This document shows, piece after piece, positions 8,264 to 17,213 of a stretch of 64,000 bases of DNA; positions within the stretch are counted from its first letter, which is position 1, and every line of letters begins with the position of its first letter. The position numbers were made by a program, and so were the translations under genes. The DNA comes from Bradyrhizobium sp. 200 (GTDB taxonomy: Bacteria > Pseudomonadota > Alphaproteobacteria > Rhizobiales > Xanthobacteraceae): contig NZ_CP064689.1 of NCBI RefSeq assembly GCF_023100945.1, positions 868,001-932,000 of the forward strand, given 5' to 3'. Under the pieces are notes generated by a model. The model ran no database searches, was not told where the DNA came from, and saw nothing but the letters and a program-made list of their open reading frames with translations.

Positions 8264-9240
8264 GCAACCTCGTCGAAATCCGCGATCTCAACATTCGCTT
8301 CACCGGCGAGCGCACGGTTCACGCCGTCAACGACATCTCGCTCTCGCTTGGCGAAGGCGAGGTGCTCGGCCTGCTCGGCGAATCCGGCTCCGGCAAGAGC
8401 GTGACCCTGCGCGCGCTGATGCGGCTGTTGCCGCGGAAGCGGACGCAGATTTCAGGAACCGTGAAGGTGCTGGGACGCGACGTGCTGGCGATGAACGAGG
8501 AACAGCTTTCGGCGTTCCGCGGCCAAACCGTCTCCATGATCTTCCAGGAGCCGGCGCTGGCACTCGATCCCGTCTACACGATCGGCCACCAGATCGCGGA
8601 AAGCGTGATGCGCCATGAGGGCAAGAGCCAGAAGGAGGGGATGGCGCGCGCGCTGGAAATGCTGGAGGTGGTGCGGATTCCCTCCGCCAGGCGCCGCCTC
8701 GAGGCTTATCCGCACGAAATGAGTGGCGGCATGCGGCAGCGCGCGATGATCGCGCTGGCGCTGGCCTGCAAGCCGAAAATCCTGCTGGCCGACGAGCCGA
8801 CCACGGCGCTGGACGCCACGGTGCAGATCCAGATCCTGCTGCTGCTCCGCGAATTGCAGCGCGAGTTCGGCATGTCCGTGATTTTCGTGACCCATGACAT
8901 CGGCGTCGCCATCGAAATCTGCGATCGTGTCGCCGTCATGTATGCCGGCCAGATCGTGGAGCAGGGCCGCCTGCGCGACATCGTGCGCACGCCGGCGCAT
9001 CCCTATGCCAAGGGGTTGCTGGCCTCGACCGTGCACGGCGCCAAGCGCGGCCAGCGGCTGGAGACCATCCCGGGCACGCCGCCCTCGCTCGACAAGGCGC
9101 CCGCGAGTTGCTCGTTCGCGCCGCGCTGCAGTTCGGCGCAGCCGCGCTGCAGCGAGCGATTGCCGCCCAATGTGCAGGTGTCGCCGGATCGCACCGCGCG
9201 CTGCGTGCTGGCGGAGCGGGCTGAAGCGACCGCGAGCTAA
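8260..9240 (+). CDS. Oligopeptide-type ABC transporter ATPase (DppD/OppD family)
   Basis: Second ATPase of the importer, 326 aa. It carries Walker A GESGSGKSV, signature MSGGMRQRAMIALAL, Walker B ILLADEPTTALD, H-loop FVTHD and the C-terminal oligo_HPY region with the FAPRCSSAQPRC cysteines. The ATG at 8260 overlaps the amidase stop by four bases. In most dpp operons dppD sits next to dppF; here two genes for an amidase and its partner lie between them, so the operon order is unusual. It is the last gene of the run. Confidence 0.92.
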   Translation: MSNLVEIRDLNIRFTGERTVHAVNDISLSLGEGEVLGLLGESGSGKSVTLRALMRLLPRKRTQISGTVKVLGRDVLAMNEEQLSAFRGQTVSMIFQEPALALDPVYTIGHQIAESVMRHEGKSQKEGMARALEMLEVVRIPSARRRLEAYPHEMSGGMRQRAMIALALACKPKILLADEPTTALDATVQIQILLLLRELQREFGMSVIFVTHDIGVAIEICDRVAVMYAGQIVEQGRLRDIVRTPAHPYAKGLLASTVHGAKRGQRLETIPGTPPSLDKAPASCSFAPRCSSAQPRCSERLPPNVQVSPDRTARCVLAERAEATAS

Positions 9241-9258
9241 GCTGAAGAAACAGGCGTC

Positions 9259-9287
9259 GTCATGCCCGGGCTTATCCCGGATCGGCC
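9259..9287. repeat. Fragment of palindromic element, family G
   Basis: The GTCATGCCCGGGCTTATCCC sequence here matches one arm of the fuller element at 30742-30833. The partner arm is missing, so this is a decayed half copy. It overlaps the 3' end of the small leftward gene at 9272. Confidence 0.5.
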
Positions 9288-9493
9288 CAGCGCTCGATCT
9301 GCGCGGGGCCCACGACCTGTTTCGGTTGATGGGGGTTGAGCGTGCCCGCGCTGGCGGACCAGCCCTTGGACAGAATTTGCATCGCAAAAAGCTTGGCGTC
9401 GATTTCCGACTTAAAGGTGCGGGTCGAGCGCGACATGCTCTCCGCCGTCTCGTCCGGACCAAAAGTCACATACCAAATGTCGCCATTCTTCAT
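9272..9493 (-). CDS. Small protein of unknown function (73 aa)
   Basis: Short leftward frame starting with the ATG at 9493 and ending inside a repeat fragment. The sequence (MKNGDIWYVTFGPDETAES..., then TRTFKSEIDAKLFAMQILSKG and SAGTLNPH) resembles a group of short Bradyrhizobium proteins, recalled from general knowledge, that show the pattern xTFKSExxAKxFAxxxxxKG-xSAGTxNPH. No catalytic motif or signal peptide is visible. No clear Shine-Dalgarno box precedes the ATG, so the start is uncertain. Function unknown. Confidence 0.55.
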   Translation of the reverse strand: MKNGDIWYVTFGPDETAESMSRSTRTFKSEIDAKLFAMQILSKGWSASAGTLNPHQPKQVVGPAQIERWADPG

Positions 9494-9629
9494 GCTGACA
9501 TAACGCGAGTGACGCAAAAAAGTTTCACTTCGCAGGCGTCGTTGGAGCGCGTGCGGATTGCGGCTCGTCACATCGGGCAATGATGGATAGGCTGTCCCCG
9601 GCTTGCGCCGCAACATCGGGGGACTTCCA

Positions 9630-9899
9630 ATGCAGATTTCCAACGAAGGCATTCTCGTCATTCTCTTCGTCGGCCTGGTCGCCGGCTGGCTCGCCGGCAA
9701 GATCGTGCGCGGCACCGGCTTCGGCATCATCGGCGACATCATCGTCGGCATCGCCGGCGCGTTGCTCGCAAGCCTGCTGTTTCCCAAGCTCGGCATCCGC
9801 CTCGGCACCGGGCTGGTGTCCGAGATCGTCTATTCCACCATCGGCGCCGTCCTGCTGCTGCTGATCGTGCGGCTGGTGCGGACCGGCGGAAGGTTATAG
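9630..9899 (+). CDS. GlsB/YeaQ/YmgE family membrane protein
   Basis: An 89-residue inner-membrane protein of the transglycosylase-associated (GlsB/YeaQ/YmgE) family. Three hydrophobic segments cover about residues 6-22, 31-50 and 63-80, with the family's GWLAGKIVRGTGFGIIGDII glycine-rich stretch between the first two. Length is normal for the family (80-90 aa). The ATG at 9630 follows a GGGGGA box by six bases. Members are often stress-induced, but their biochemical role is not established. The 280 bases after it, up to the secretion ATPase, contain nothing recognised. Confidence 0.85.
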   Translation: MQISNEGILVILFVGLVAGWLAGKIVRGTGFGIIGDIIVGIAGALLASLLFPKLGIRLGTGLVSEIVYSTIGAVLLLLIVRLVRTGGRL

Positions 9900-10179
9900 G
9901 TACCGCCCGATGGCTTGAAGTCAGTGGCAGGAACCTGCACAAGTCGCCTGGCGCCCTCGATGTCTGTGACGCTGATCCCTGTTTCCGGGCAGTCTGAGGC
10001 CGAACCCGCCGAGCGGCCGGTGTCAGCGTCAAATTGGTGCCAAAACACCCGACTTCCGTCTTCCCCCCGCTTCATGGGGGTGAACTGGATTGAGGTTAAC
10101 GTGACTTAAAATAGACGGTGTCCGGAAACATCGCTAAAACCACCACGTACCCTTTATCCTTTTGAAGAGATACGGATTA

Positions 10180-11928
10180 ATGGCAGCCGCTCCCGGTGTC
10201 CGGCGTTCCGAACTCGGTGAAGCGTTGCGCGCCTGTCGCAACGCCTTTATCGGCGTGGGCGTCATGAGCTGCATGATCAATCTCTTGTACCTCACCGGCT
10301 CGATTTTCATGCTGGAGGTCTACGATCGCGTGCTGCCGAGCCGCAGCGTGCCGACCCTGGTCGGCCTGGTGATCCTCGCCGGCGGCCTCTACATCGCCCA
10401 GGGCGGCCTCGATCTGATCCGCGGACGCATTCTCGGCCGCATCGGAACCGCGCTCGATGAAGCCATCAACACCCGCGTGTTCGAAACCGTGGTGCGGCTG
10501 CCGCTGATGGTCGGCAGCCGCAACGAGGGCCTGCAGCCGCTGCGCGATCTCGACAATGTCAGGTCGTTTCTCGGCAGCATGGGGCCGGGCGCGTTCTTCG
10601 ATCTGCCGTGGCTGCCGTTCTATCTGGCGATCTGCTTTGCGTTTCACTGGCTGCTCGGCGTCACGGCTCTCGCCGGCGCCATCATTCTGGTGGCGTTGAC
10701 GCTGATCACCGAGTTCCTGTCGCGCACGCCGGCAAAGGAGGCGATGACGCTGGCGGCGCGGCGCAACGATCTGGCCGCCACCAGCCGGCGCAACGCCGAA
10801 GTGCTGGTCGCGATGGGCATGTCGGGGCGGCTGAGCAAGCGTTGGGGCGAGGCCAACGAGACCTATCTGGCGGGCAATCAGCGCGCCAGCGACATTGCCG
10901 GCGGCCTCGGCGCCGTCGCAAAAGTCCTGCGCATGATGCTGCAATCGGCGGTGCTCGCGGTCGGCGCCTATCTCGTGATCCACCAGGAAGCCACCGCCGG
11001 CATCATCATCGCGGGCTCGATCCTGAGCGCCCGCGCGCTGGCGCCGGTCGATCTCGCCATCGCCCACTGGAAGGGTTTTGTCGCCGCGCGCCAGAGCTGG
11101 CATCGCCTCTCAAGGCTGCTGGAGCAGATGCCGGCGTCGAACGCGCAGACCCTGCTGCAGGCGCCGTCGAAACGGCTGTCCGTCGAGGCCGTCAGCATCG
11201 TGCCGCCGGGCGATCAGCGCGTCATCGTGCAGGACGTCAATTTTTCGGTCGAGGCCGGCACCGGCCTCGGCGTCATCGGTCCGAGCGGTTCCGGCAAGTC
11301 GTCGCTGGTGCGCGCGCTGGTCGGCGTCTGGACGCCGGTCCGCGGCAAGGTGCGGCTCGACGGTGCGGCGCTCGACCAATGGTCGTCGGACGTGCTCGGC
11401 CGCCATGTCGGCTATCTGCCGCAGGACGTCGAACTGTTCGCCGGCACCGTGGCGCAGAACATCTGCCGCTTCGATCCCGAGGCGAAATCGGATACGATCA
11501 TCGCCGCCGCCAAGGAAGCCGGCGTGCATGAGATGATCATCAAGATGCGCGAGGGCTACGACACCCAGATCGGCGAGCAGGGCGCAGCCCTTTCGGCCGG
11601 GCAGGCGCAGCGCGTGGCGCTGGCGCGGGCGCTCTACGGCAATCCGTTCCTGATCGTGCTCGACGAGCCGAACTCCAATCTCGACAGCGAGGGCGACGAG
11701 GCGTTGACCCGCGCGGTGCGCGGCGCGCGCGAACGCGGCGCCATCGTGGTCGTGGTGGCGCACCGGCCGATCGGCATCGAGGCGGTTGATCAATTGCTTG
11801 TCTTGAAGGACGGCCGCATGCAGGCGTTCGGTCCAAAGGAAACCGTGCTCGGCCAGGTGCTGCAGCGCGTCCCGCCGCCGACGCCGATCAAGATCGTGTC
11901 CGAAGCAGGAGCTGCGAAGAAGTCATGA
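10180..11928 (+). CDS. Type I secretion system permease/ATPase (PrtD-like)
   Basis: Inner-membrane exporter of 582 aa. An N-terminal ABC membrane domain (about residues 20-310, six helices) is followed by an ATPase domain with Walker A GPSGSGKSS, signature LSAGQAQRVALARAL and Walker B FLIVLDEPNSNLD. LSAGQ replaces LSGGQ, as is common in the PrtD branch. There is no N-terminal peptidase-like extension, so substrates would be RTX proteins with C-terminal signals rather than leader peptides. The ATG at 10180 lies after a GAAGAGA box. It overlaps the adaptor gene by four bases. No RTX substrate gene is nearby. Confidence 0.9.
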   Translation: MAAAPGVRRSELGEALRACRNAFIGVGVMSCMINLLYLTGSIFMLEVYDRVLPSRSVPTLVGLVILAGGLYIAQGGLDLIRGRILGRIGTALDEAINTRVFETVVRLPLMVGSRNEGLQPLRDLDNVRSFLGSMGPGAFFDLPWLPFYLAICFAFHWLLGVTALAGAIILVALTLITEFLSRTPAKEAMTLAARRNDLAATSRRNAEVLVAMGMSGRLSKRWGEANETYLAGNQRASDIAGGLGAVAKVLRMMLQSAVLAVGAYLVIHQEATAGIIIAGSILSARALAPVDLAIAHWKGFVAARQSWHRLSRLLEQMPASNAQTLLQAPSKRLSVEAVSIVPPGDQRVIVQDVNFSVEAGTGLGVIGPSGSGKSSLVRALVGVWTPVRGKVRLDGAALDQWSSDVLGRHVGYLPQDVELFAGTVAQNICRFDPEAKSDTIIAAAKEAGVHEMIIKMREGYDTQIGEQGAALSAGQAQRVALARALYGNPFLIVLDEPNSNLDSEGDEALTRAVRGARERGAIVVVVAHRPIGIEAVDQLLVLKDGRMQAFGPKETVLGQVLQRVPPPTPIKIVSEAGAAKKS

Positions 11929-13232
11929 CCGCCGAGCTGAAAGGCGCGCAGCGCTCGATACGCGCGCATCTGATTCTGGGCCTTTCGCTGATGCTGGTGC
12001 TCGTCGGCGGGTTCGGCGGCTGGGCCTCGACGGTGCAGATCTCGGGCGCGCTGATCGCGCCGGGTTCGGTGGTGGTCGATTCCAACGTCAAGAAGGTGCA
12101 GCACCCGACCGGCGGCGTGGTCGGCGAAGTTCGCGTGCGCGACGGCGATATCGTCAAGGCCGGCGATGTCGTGGTGCGGCTCGACGAGACCGTGGTCAAG
12201 GCTGGCCTCGCCATCGTCGTCAAGACGCTGAACGGTTTGTGGGCGCGCGCGGCGCGGCTGGAGGCCGAGCAGCGCGGCCTCGACAAGATCAAGTTCCCGC
12301 CGCAGCTTGCCGATCAGGCCGGTGATCCCGACGTGCGCGACGTCATGGCGAGCGAAACCAAGCTGTTCGAGGTGCGCGTATTCGGCCGCGCCGGGCAGAA
12401 ATCGCAACTTCGCGAGCGCGTCGCGCAGCTCAACGAGGAAATCGCGGGCCTCACCGCGCAGGAGCAGGCCAAGGACAAGGAAATCGCGCTGGTGGAGAAG
12501 GAGCTGGTCGGCGTGCGCCAGCTCTATGAGCAGCGCCTGATTCAGATCTCGCGCCTGACGGTGCTGGAGCGCGACCTTGCCCGGCTGTCGGGCGAGCGCG
12601 CGCAGTACATCGCTGCCCGCGCCCAGGCGAGAGGCAAGATCACCGAAACCGAGCTGCAGATCATCCAGGTCGACAAGGATGTGGTCAGCGAGGTCTCCAA
12701 GGATCTGCGCGAGACCAACGACAAGATCGGCGAGTTCGTCGAGCGCAAGGTCACCGCCGAGGATCAACTGCGCCGCATCGACATTCGCGCGCCGCAGGAC
12801 GGCGTCGTGCTGCAGTCGACGGTGCACACCGTGGGCGGCGTCATCACCGCCGGCGACGCCATCATGATGGTGGTGCCGAAGGCCGACGATCTTTCGGTCG
12901 AGGCCAAGGTCAATCCGCAGGACATCGACAAGCTGCAGATCGGCCAGAAGACGCTGCTGCGGCTGTCCGCCTTCAACCAGCGCACCACGCCGGAACTGAA
13001 TGGTGTAGTGACCCGCGTCTCCGCCGACGTCACCACCGACCAGCGCACCGGCCAGAGCTACTACACCATCCGCGTCTCGCTGCCCCCGGCCGAAGTCGCC
13101 CGCCTCGGTGAGGTCAAGATCATCCCGGGCATGCCGGTGGAAGCCTTCGTCCAGACCGGCGACCGCACCATGTTCTCCTATCTGATGAAGCCGTTCAGCG
13201 ACCAGTTGATGCGCTCGTTCAGGGAGCGGTGA
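11925..13232 (+). CDS. Type I secretion membrane fusion protein (HlyD/PrtE-like)
   Basis: Periplasmic adaptor of 435 aa linking the ABC exporter to an outer-membrane channel. A single N-terminal membrane helix (about residues 19-38) is followed by a biotinyl-lipoyl-like half motif (KKVQHPTGGVVGEVRVRDGD). A long charged coiled coil spans about residues 150-270, and the second lipoyl/beta-barrel half (IRAPQDGVVLQSTVHTVGGV) follows. The start overlaps the ATPase stop (ATGA). A TolC-type outer-membrane gene is not in the window, so the channel must be supplied from elsewhere. Confidence 0.92.
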   Translation: MTAELKGAQRSIRAHLILGLSLMLVLVGGFGGWASTVQISGALIAPGSVVVDSNVKKVQHPTGGVVGEVRVRDGDIVKAGDVVVRLDETVVKAGLAIVVKTLNGLWARAARLEAEQRGLDKIKFPPQLADQAGDPDVRDVMASETKLFEVRVFGRAGQKSQLRERVAQLNEEIAGLTAQEQAKDKEIALVEKELVGVRQLYEQRLIQISRLTVLERDLARLSGERAQYIAARAQARGKITETELQIIQVDKDVVSEVSKDLRETNDKIGEFVERKVTAEDQLRRIDIRAPQDGVVLQSTVHTVGGVITAGDAIMMVVPKADDLSVEAKVNPQDIDKLQIGQKTLLRLSAFNQRTTPELNGVVTRVSADVTTDQRTGQSYYTIRVSLPPAEVARLGEVKIIPGMPVEAFVQTGDRTMFSYLMKPFSDQLMRSFRER

Positions 13233-13251
13233 GGCCTGGTCTCTCCACACG

Positions 13252-13372
13252 GTCGTCCCTGCGAACGCAGGGACCCATAACCACCGATGTTAGTTGTTGG
13301 ACGAAAGCCGTCGAACAGCGTCTCTCAAAACAGGCTGCACGGCGTATGGGTCCCTGCTTTCGCAGGGACGAC
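13252..13372. repeat. Palindromic intergenic element, family B, copy 1
   Basis: Element bounded by GTCGTCCCTGCGAACGCAGG and its inverted partner ending CGCAGGGACGAC, each end also containing a small CCTGCG..CGCAGG hairpin and a GGACCCATA core. Other copies are at 37972 and 45135. It separates the convergent genes ending at 13232 and 13389. Confidence 0.8.
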
Positions 13373-13388
13373 AGTGTGCCCGCCGCCC

Positions 13389-14279
13389 CTACCTCCGATC
13401 ATACTCATTCGGCCCCATCGCCCACGCCCACTGCTCGTGGCCGGGCGCATAGGTGCGGTTGGTCTCGGCCGGGTTGCGGTTGACCAGCGGCCGCATGAAC
13501 ATCGGGTGCGTGGCGCTGCGCACCTCGTGCTCGACGGTGAACAGATGCCGGCCGCCGTCGAGATCGACGATGTCGCGAAAGCGGTATTGATACTGGTTGT
13601 CCTCCTGCGAGATCAGGCCGCGCTCGCTCAGGCGGCGATAGGGACCCGAGAAGTCCGTGATGTAGATCTGCACGTGATGCCCGTCGAACTCCGGCTGGCG
13701 CCGGTCGGTCTCGCGGAATTGCAGGTACTGATCCTTTCCCGCCTTGACCCGCGCCACCGCGCCGTCGCCGTTCAGGAGTTCGGCCTGCATCCCCATGATG
13801 GCGGGATAGAAGGCGCAGATCGCTTTCGCGGAGCCGACCGGCACATCGAACTCGACATAGGGGATGCCGAGCGTGATGCGCCCGAAACGCGCGGCGTCCG
13901 GCTCATAGCAGCGCACGCGGTTGCCCCAGGGGCAGATCGCCTCGACATGGTCGTTATGCTCGGTGAATGCGAACGATGTTCCTTCCAGCTTTTTCGCGAC
14001 CGACGCCAGCCGCTCCAGCAGCGCCTCGCGGCCGGCAATGACGATGCCGGTATGGCCGCGCAGCACCTGCGGTGCGCCATCAGGCAGATGAAACTGGCTC
14101 CTGCCGACATTGACCCACATGTTGGTGTCCGACACCATCAGATAGGGATCGCGGGTCAGCCCGAGGCCTGCGATATAGAACAGCGTCGCCAGCCGCTGAT
14201 CGGGAATGGTGACGTTAACATGCTCGAAATGGATCGAGTTGCCGAGATCTTCTGCGGCGCGGTCGAATGGCTGTTGCAT
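13389..14279 (-). CDS. VOC (glyoxalase/dioxygenase) superfamily protein
   Basis: A 296-residue protein with two vicinal-oxygen-chelate modules: one from about residue 15 (IHFEHVNVTIPDQRLATLFY) and a second from about 130. Candidate metal ligands in the second half are His in DGHHVQIYITDF and Glu in FTVEHEV. The usual first-strand His of extradiol dioxygenases is not obvious at LGIPYVEFDV, so ring cleavage is not assured. It lies beside genes for amidohydrolases and a Rieske ferredoxin, which suggests a place in aromatic or organic-acid breakdown. The ATG at 14279 is preceded by a weak box. Confidence 0.8.
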   Translation of the reverse strand: MQQPFDRAAEDLGNSIHFEHVNVTIPDQRLATLFYIAGLGLTRDPYLMVSDTNMWVNVGRSQFHLPDGAPQVLRGHTGIVIAGREALLERLASVAKKLEGTSFAFTEHNDHVEAICPWGNRVRCYEPDAARFGRITLGIPYVEFDVPVGSAKAICAFYPAIMGMQAELLNGDGAVARVKAGKDQYLQFRETDRRQPEFDGHHVQIYITDFSGPYRRLSERGLISQEDNQYQYRFRDIVDLDGGRHLFTVEHEVRSATHPMFMRPLVNRNPAETNRTYAPGHEQWAWAMGPNEYDRR

Positions 14280-14309
14280 GGATGCGGGTCCTCAATGAGG
14301 GATAGTCCG

Positions 14310-14395
14310 TAGCCCGGATGGAGCGCAGCGCAATCCGGGAAACTTTCGCGCGGCGTGCACTTGCCCCGGATTGCGCTGCGCTTCATCCGGGCTAC
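14310..14395. repeat. Palindromic intergenic element, family C, copy 1
   Basis: Inverted repeat with outer arms TAGCCCGGATGGAGCGCAGC and a matching GCGCTGCGCTTCATCCGGGC; inner arms read GCGCAATCCGGG and CCCCGGATTGCGC. It fills the space between the CinA-like gene and the VOC gene. A second copy is at 59821. Confidence 0.85.
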
Positions 14396-14402
14396 AATCG
14401 TC

Positions 14403-14885
14403 TCACTTCGACAAATTCTCCAGCAGCAGATTCAGCGCCGTCTTCGCAAACGCCTGCATGTTGGCGTGCCGGTCCGCACTTCCAGTCTCCAGCGTGAATA
14501 CCGCGCTCTGCGGCCCCGCCACCGCCATGCAGCTATGCCCGGCGGCGTCGCCGTAACGGTTGCCGGTAGGCCCCGTCGCCCCGGTTTCCGACAAGCCCCA
14601 GTCGGTCGAGAAGCGTTCGCGCACCTGGCTTGCGAGCAGTTTCGCGTAAGGCTCGGACGCCGAGCGGATGCCCTTCATCGCCTCGTCCGGAATATCCATC
14701 AGCAACCGCCGCGCGTCGCGCGTATAGACCACCGCGCCGCCGAGGAAATAGGCAGATGCGCCGGGCACCGACAGCAGCGCCGCCGAGATCAGGCCGCCGG
14801 TTGAAGATTCCGCAACTGCAATCGTCTGCTTCCGCGCGATCAATTGAGCAGCAATCTTTTCGGCTATCGTTACGAGTTCTTTCAT
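14403..14885 (-). CDS. CinA C-terminal domain protein (PncC-type nicotinamide-nucleotide amidase)
   Basis: A 160-residue protein consisting of only the CinA C-terminal domain. Members deamidate nicotinamide mononucleotide to nicotinate mononucleotide, recycling NAD breakdown products in the cytoplasm. The catalytic-region motif AESSTGG lies near residue 25, and SETGATGPTGNRYG carries the conserved glycine-rich loop. The ATG at 14885 follows a GGGAG box by five bases and is preferred to a longer upstream start. The length fits stand-alone PncC. Activity in this particular branch is inferred from the family. Confidence 0.8.
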   Translation of the reverse strand: MKELVTIAEKIAAQLIARKQTIAVAESSTGGLISAALLSVPGASAYFLGGAVVYTRDARRLLMDIPDEAMKGIRSASEPYAKLLASQVRERFSTDWGLSETGATGPTGNRYGDAAGHSCMAVAGPQSAVFTLETGSADRHANMQAFAKTALNLLLENLSK

Positions 14886-15021
14886 CTCAACTCCCAAAAA
14901 AATCCCGCCAGTCATGTCCTCCTAGCACAGGAGGTCCACATTTGCCGAGTTGCGACGCAGGGCCTGCCCTGATTGAATACCTCAAACAGCCGCGGCCCAC
15001 GCGGGCGAACGAGGAAACATC

Positions 15022-16107
15022 ATGACGTCGCCGCTTCCCGGCGGCGTGGATTGCGACCTGCATCCCGCCGTTCCGCATCTGACCAGCCTGTTGCCCTACA
15101 TGAACGACTATTGGCGCGACCAGGTGACTACGCGCGGCATGACGGACCTCGTCTCGCAATCCTATCCGACCAATTCGCCGATCTCCTCGCGCCCGGACTG
15201 GCGGCCGGCGCAGGGCAAGCCGGGCGCGGATCTCGCCGATATGCAGAAGCAGGCGCTCGACCGGTTCGCCGTAGCTTACGGCATCTGCAATCCACTCTAC
15301 GGCGTGCAGATGGTGTTCTCCGAGGACATGCAGGACGCGTTCTGCCGCGCGCTGAACGACTGGCTGGCCAGGGAATGGCTCGACAAGGATGCGCGGTTGC
15401 GCGGCTCGATCGTGATCCCGACCCAAAGCGTCGAGAAATCCGTCGCCGAGATCGAACGCTGCGCCAGGGACAAGCGCTTCGTTCAGGTGCTGGTGCTGGT
15501 CATGGGCGACATGCCCTTGGGCAAACGCGTCTACTGGCCGATCTATGCGGCGGCCGAACGGCTGGGCCTCACCATCGGCATCCACGCCGGCAGCGCCTAT
15601 CACAACCCGCCGACCTCAGTCGGCTGGGGCTCCTACCACATCGAGGATTATGTTGCGCAAGCCACCGCGTTCCAGACCCAGCTCACCAGTCTGATCGTGG
15701 AGGGCGTGTTCGCCCGCCATCCGAATTTGAAGATAGTGATGCTGGAAAGCGGCTTCACCTGGCTGCCGGCCTATCTGTGGCGATTGCACAAGTTCTGGCG
15801 CGGCATACGGATGGAAACGCCGTGGGTCGATCGCGCGCCGCTGGAGATTGTGCGCAGCAACATCCGTTTCTCGCTGCAGCCTGTCGATGCGCCGCCGGAT
15901 CCCGCAACCCTGAACCGCCTGTTTGACCATATGCAGTCGGACGAATTGCTCCTATTCTCAACCGACTATCCGCACTGGCAATTCGACGGCGACGAGGCGC
16001 TGCCGCCGGGGTTGTCGTCCGATCTTGTTCGCAAGATCATGATCGACAATCCGCTCGCGACCTATAGCCGCCTCGGTCAGGCGGCGATGAAGGAGACGAC
16101 GCCATGA
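15022..16107 (+). CDS. Amidohydrolase_2 (ACMSD-like) family metal hydrolase/decarboxylase, first copy
   Basis: A 361-residue TIM-barrel enzyme of the amidohydrolase_2 group, which includes aminocarboxymuconate-semialdehyde decarboxylase and several aromatic-acid decarboxylases. Metal ligands are seen as Asp-x-His in DCDLHP at the N-terminus, His in GIHAGS (near residue 194) and Asp in STDYPHW (near 314). The ATG at 15022 follows a GAGGAAAC box. Its stop overlaps the start of a paralogous gene, so the two are translated together. A C-C lyase or hydrolase role on an aromatic or ring-cleavage product is likely, but the substrate is unknown. Confidence 0.85.
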   Translation: MTSPLPGGVDCDLHPAVPHLTSLLPYMNDYWRDQVTTRGMTDLVSQSYPTNSPISSRPDWRPAQGKPGADLADMQKQALDRFAVAYGICNPLYGVQMVFSEDMQDAFCRALNDWLAREWLDKDARLRGSIVIPTQSVEKSVAEIERCARDKRFVQVLVLVMGDMPLGKRVYWPIYAAAERLGLTIGIHAGSAYHNPPTSVGWGSYHIEDYVAQATAFQTQLTSLIVEGVFARHPNLKIVMLESGFTWLPAYLWRLHKFWRGIRMETPWVDRAPLEIVRSNIRFSLQPVDAPPDPATLNRLFDHMQSDELLLFSTDYPHWQFDGDEALPPGLSSDLVRKIMIDNPLATYSRLGQAAMKETTP

Positions 16108-17213
16108 ATGTGCAGTTCCGCGACCGCCCGGAGCCCGCGTCAACCGTCAGCCTCAAAACTGCGATCGCCGACTGCGACATCCATCCGGCGCGCGCGACCG
16201 CGGAAGAACTCTACCCCTTCCTGGAAAAACGCTGGCACGAACATCTCGAGGCCTACGGCAAGCAGGCCTATCACGGCATGATGGAAGGCCCGCCCTATCC
16301 GAAGGCGCAGCCGAACGCCTCGCGCCGCGACGCCTGGCCGCCGGAAGGCGGGCCGCAAGGTTCCTCGCTGTCGTTCATGCAGAAGCAGCTTCTCGATCCC
16401 TACAACGTCGCGCTCGGCGTGCTCAATCCGCTCAACAGCGGGCAGGGCCTGCGCAACCAGGATCTGGCCGGCGCGATCTGCACCGCGATCAACGATTGGC
16501 AGATCGAGAAATGGACCAGCCAGGACAAGCGGCTGAAGGCGTCGATCGTCGTCGCCAATGAGGACGGCGTTTCCGCCGCCGCCGAAATCCGCAGGCGCGC
16601 AGGCGATCCGAATTTCGTGCAGGTGCTTTTGCTCAGCCGCAACGTCGAGCCACTCGGCCAGCGCCGCTACTGGCCGGTCTACGAGGCGGCGCAGGAGATC
16701 GGCTTGCCGGTCGGCGTCCACGCCTTTGGCTTCGGCGGCAATCCGCTCACCCCGTCGGGGTGGCCGAGCTTCTATATCGAGGAGATGGTCGGCCATGCGC
16801 AGTGCCAGCAGACGGCGCTGGCGAGCCTGGTTCTCGAAGGTGTGTTCGAACGTTATCCCAGGCTGAAGATGGTGATGATCGAGGCCGGCTTCGGCTGGGC
16901 GCCGTCGCTGGCGTGGCGGCTCGACAAGAGTTTCGAGCGGTTGCACAGCGAGGTGCCGCATCTGAAGCGAAAGCCGTCGGAATATATCCGCGACCACATC
17001 TGGTGGACCACGCAGCCGATGGAAGATCCGGAGCGCCGCGAGCATCTGTTCCAGGTGATCGAATGGATCGGCTGGGACAAGCTGTTGTTCGCCACCGATT
17101 ACCCGCATTGGGATTTTGACGAGCCGTCGCGCGTGCTGCCGGCCGGCGTCAGCGACGCCAACCGCGAGGCGTTCTATCTCGGCAACGCGAAGAAGCTTTA
17201 CGGGATCTCTTGA
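16104..17213 (+). CDS. Amidohydrolase_2 (ACMSD-like) family protein, second copy
   Basis: A 369-residue paralogue of the preceding product. It shares the DCDIHP metal motif near residue 27, the GVHAFGFGG region and the terminal ATDYPHWDFDEP block. The overlap of four bases with the upstream gene and of one base with the Rieske gene downstream shows a tight three-gene operon. Two adjacent paralogues could form a hetero-oligomer or act on successive intermediates; the sequence does not decide between these. No signal peptide, so cytoplasmic. Confidence 0.85.
   Translation: MNVQFRDRPEPASTVSLKTAIADCDIHPARATAEELYPFLEKRWHEHLEAYGKQAYHGMMEGPPYPKAQPNASRRDAWPPEGGPQGSSLSFMQKQLLDPYNVALGVLNPLNSGQGLRNQDLAGAICTAINDWQIEKWTSQDKRLKASIVVANEDGVSAAAEIRRRAGDPNFVQVLLLSRNVEPLGQRRYWPVYEAAQEIGLPVGVHAFGFGGNPLTPSGWPSFYIEEMVGHAQCQQTALASLVLEGVFERYPRLKMVMIEAGFGWAPSLAWRLDKSFERLHSEVPHLKRKPSEYIRDHIWWTTQPMEDPERREHLFQVIEWIGWDKLLFATDYPHWDFDEPSRVLPAGVSDANREAFYLGNAKKLYGIS

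Noticed and set aside
10037..10060. TGGCAC on the minus strand as a third sigma-54 promoter
   Set aside because: The bases at the -12 position are not GC, and no leftward gene begins at the right distance.
11790..13250. Minus-strand reading frame of 486 codons
   Set aside because: Antisense to the HlyD-type adaptor; composition is that of a shadow frame.
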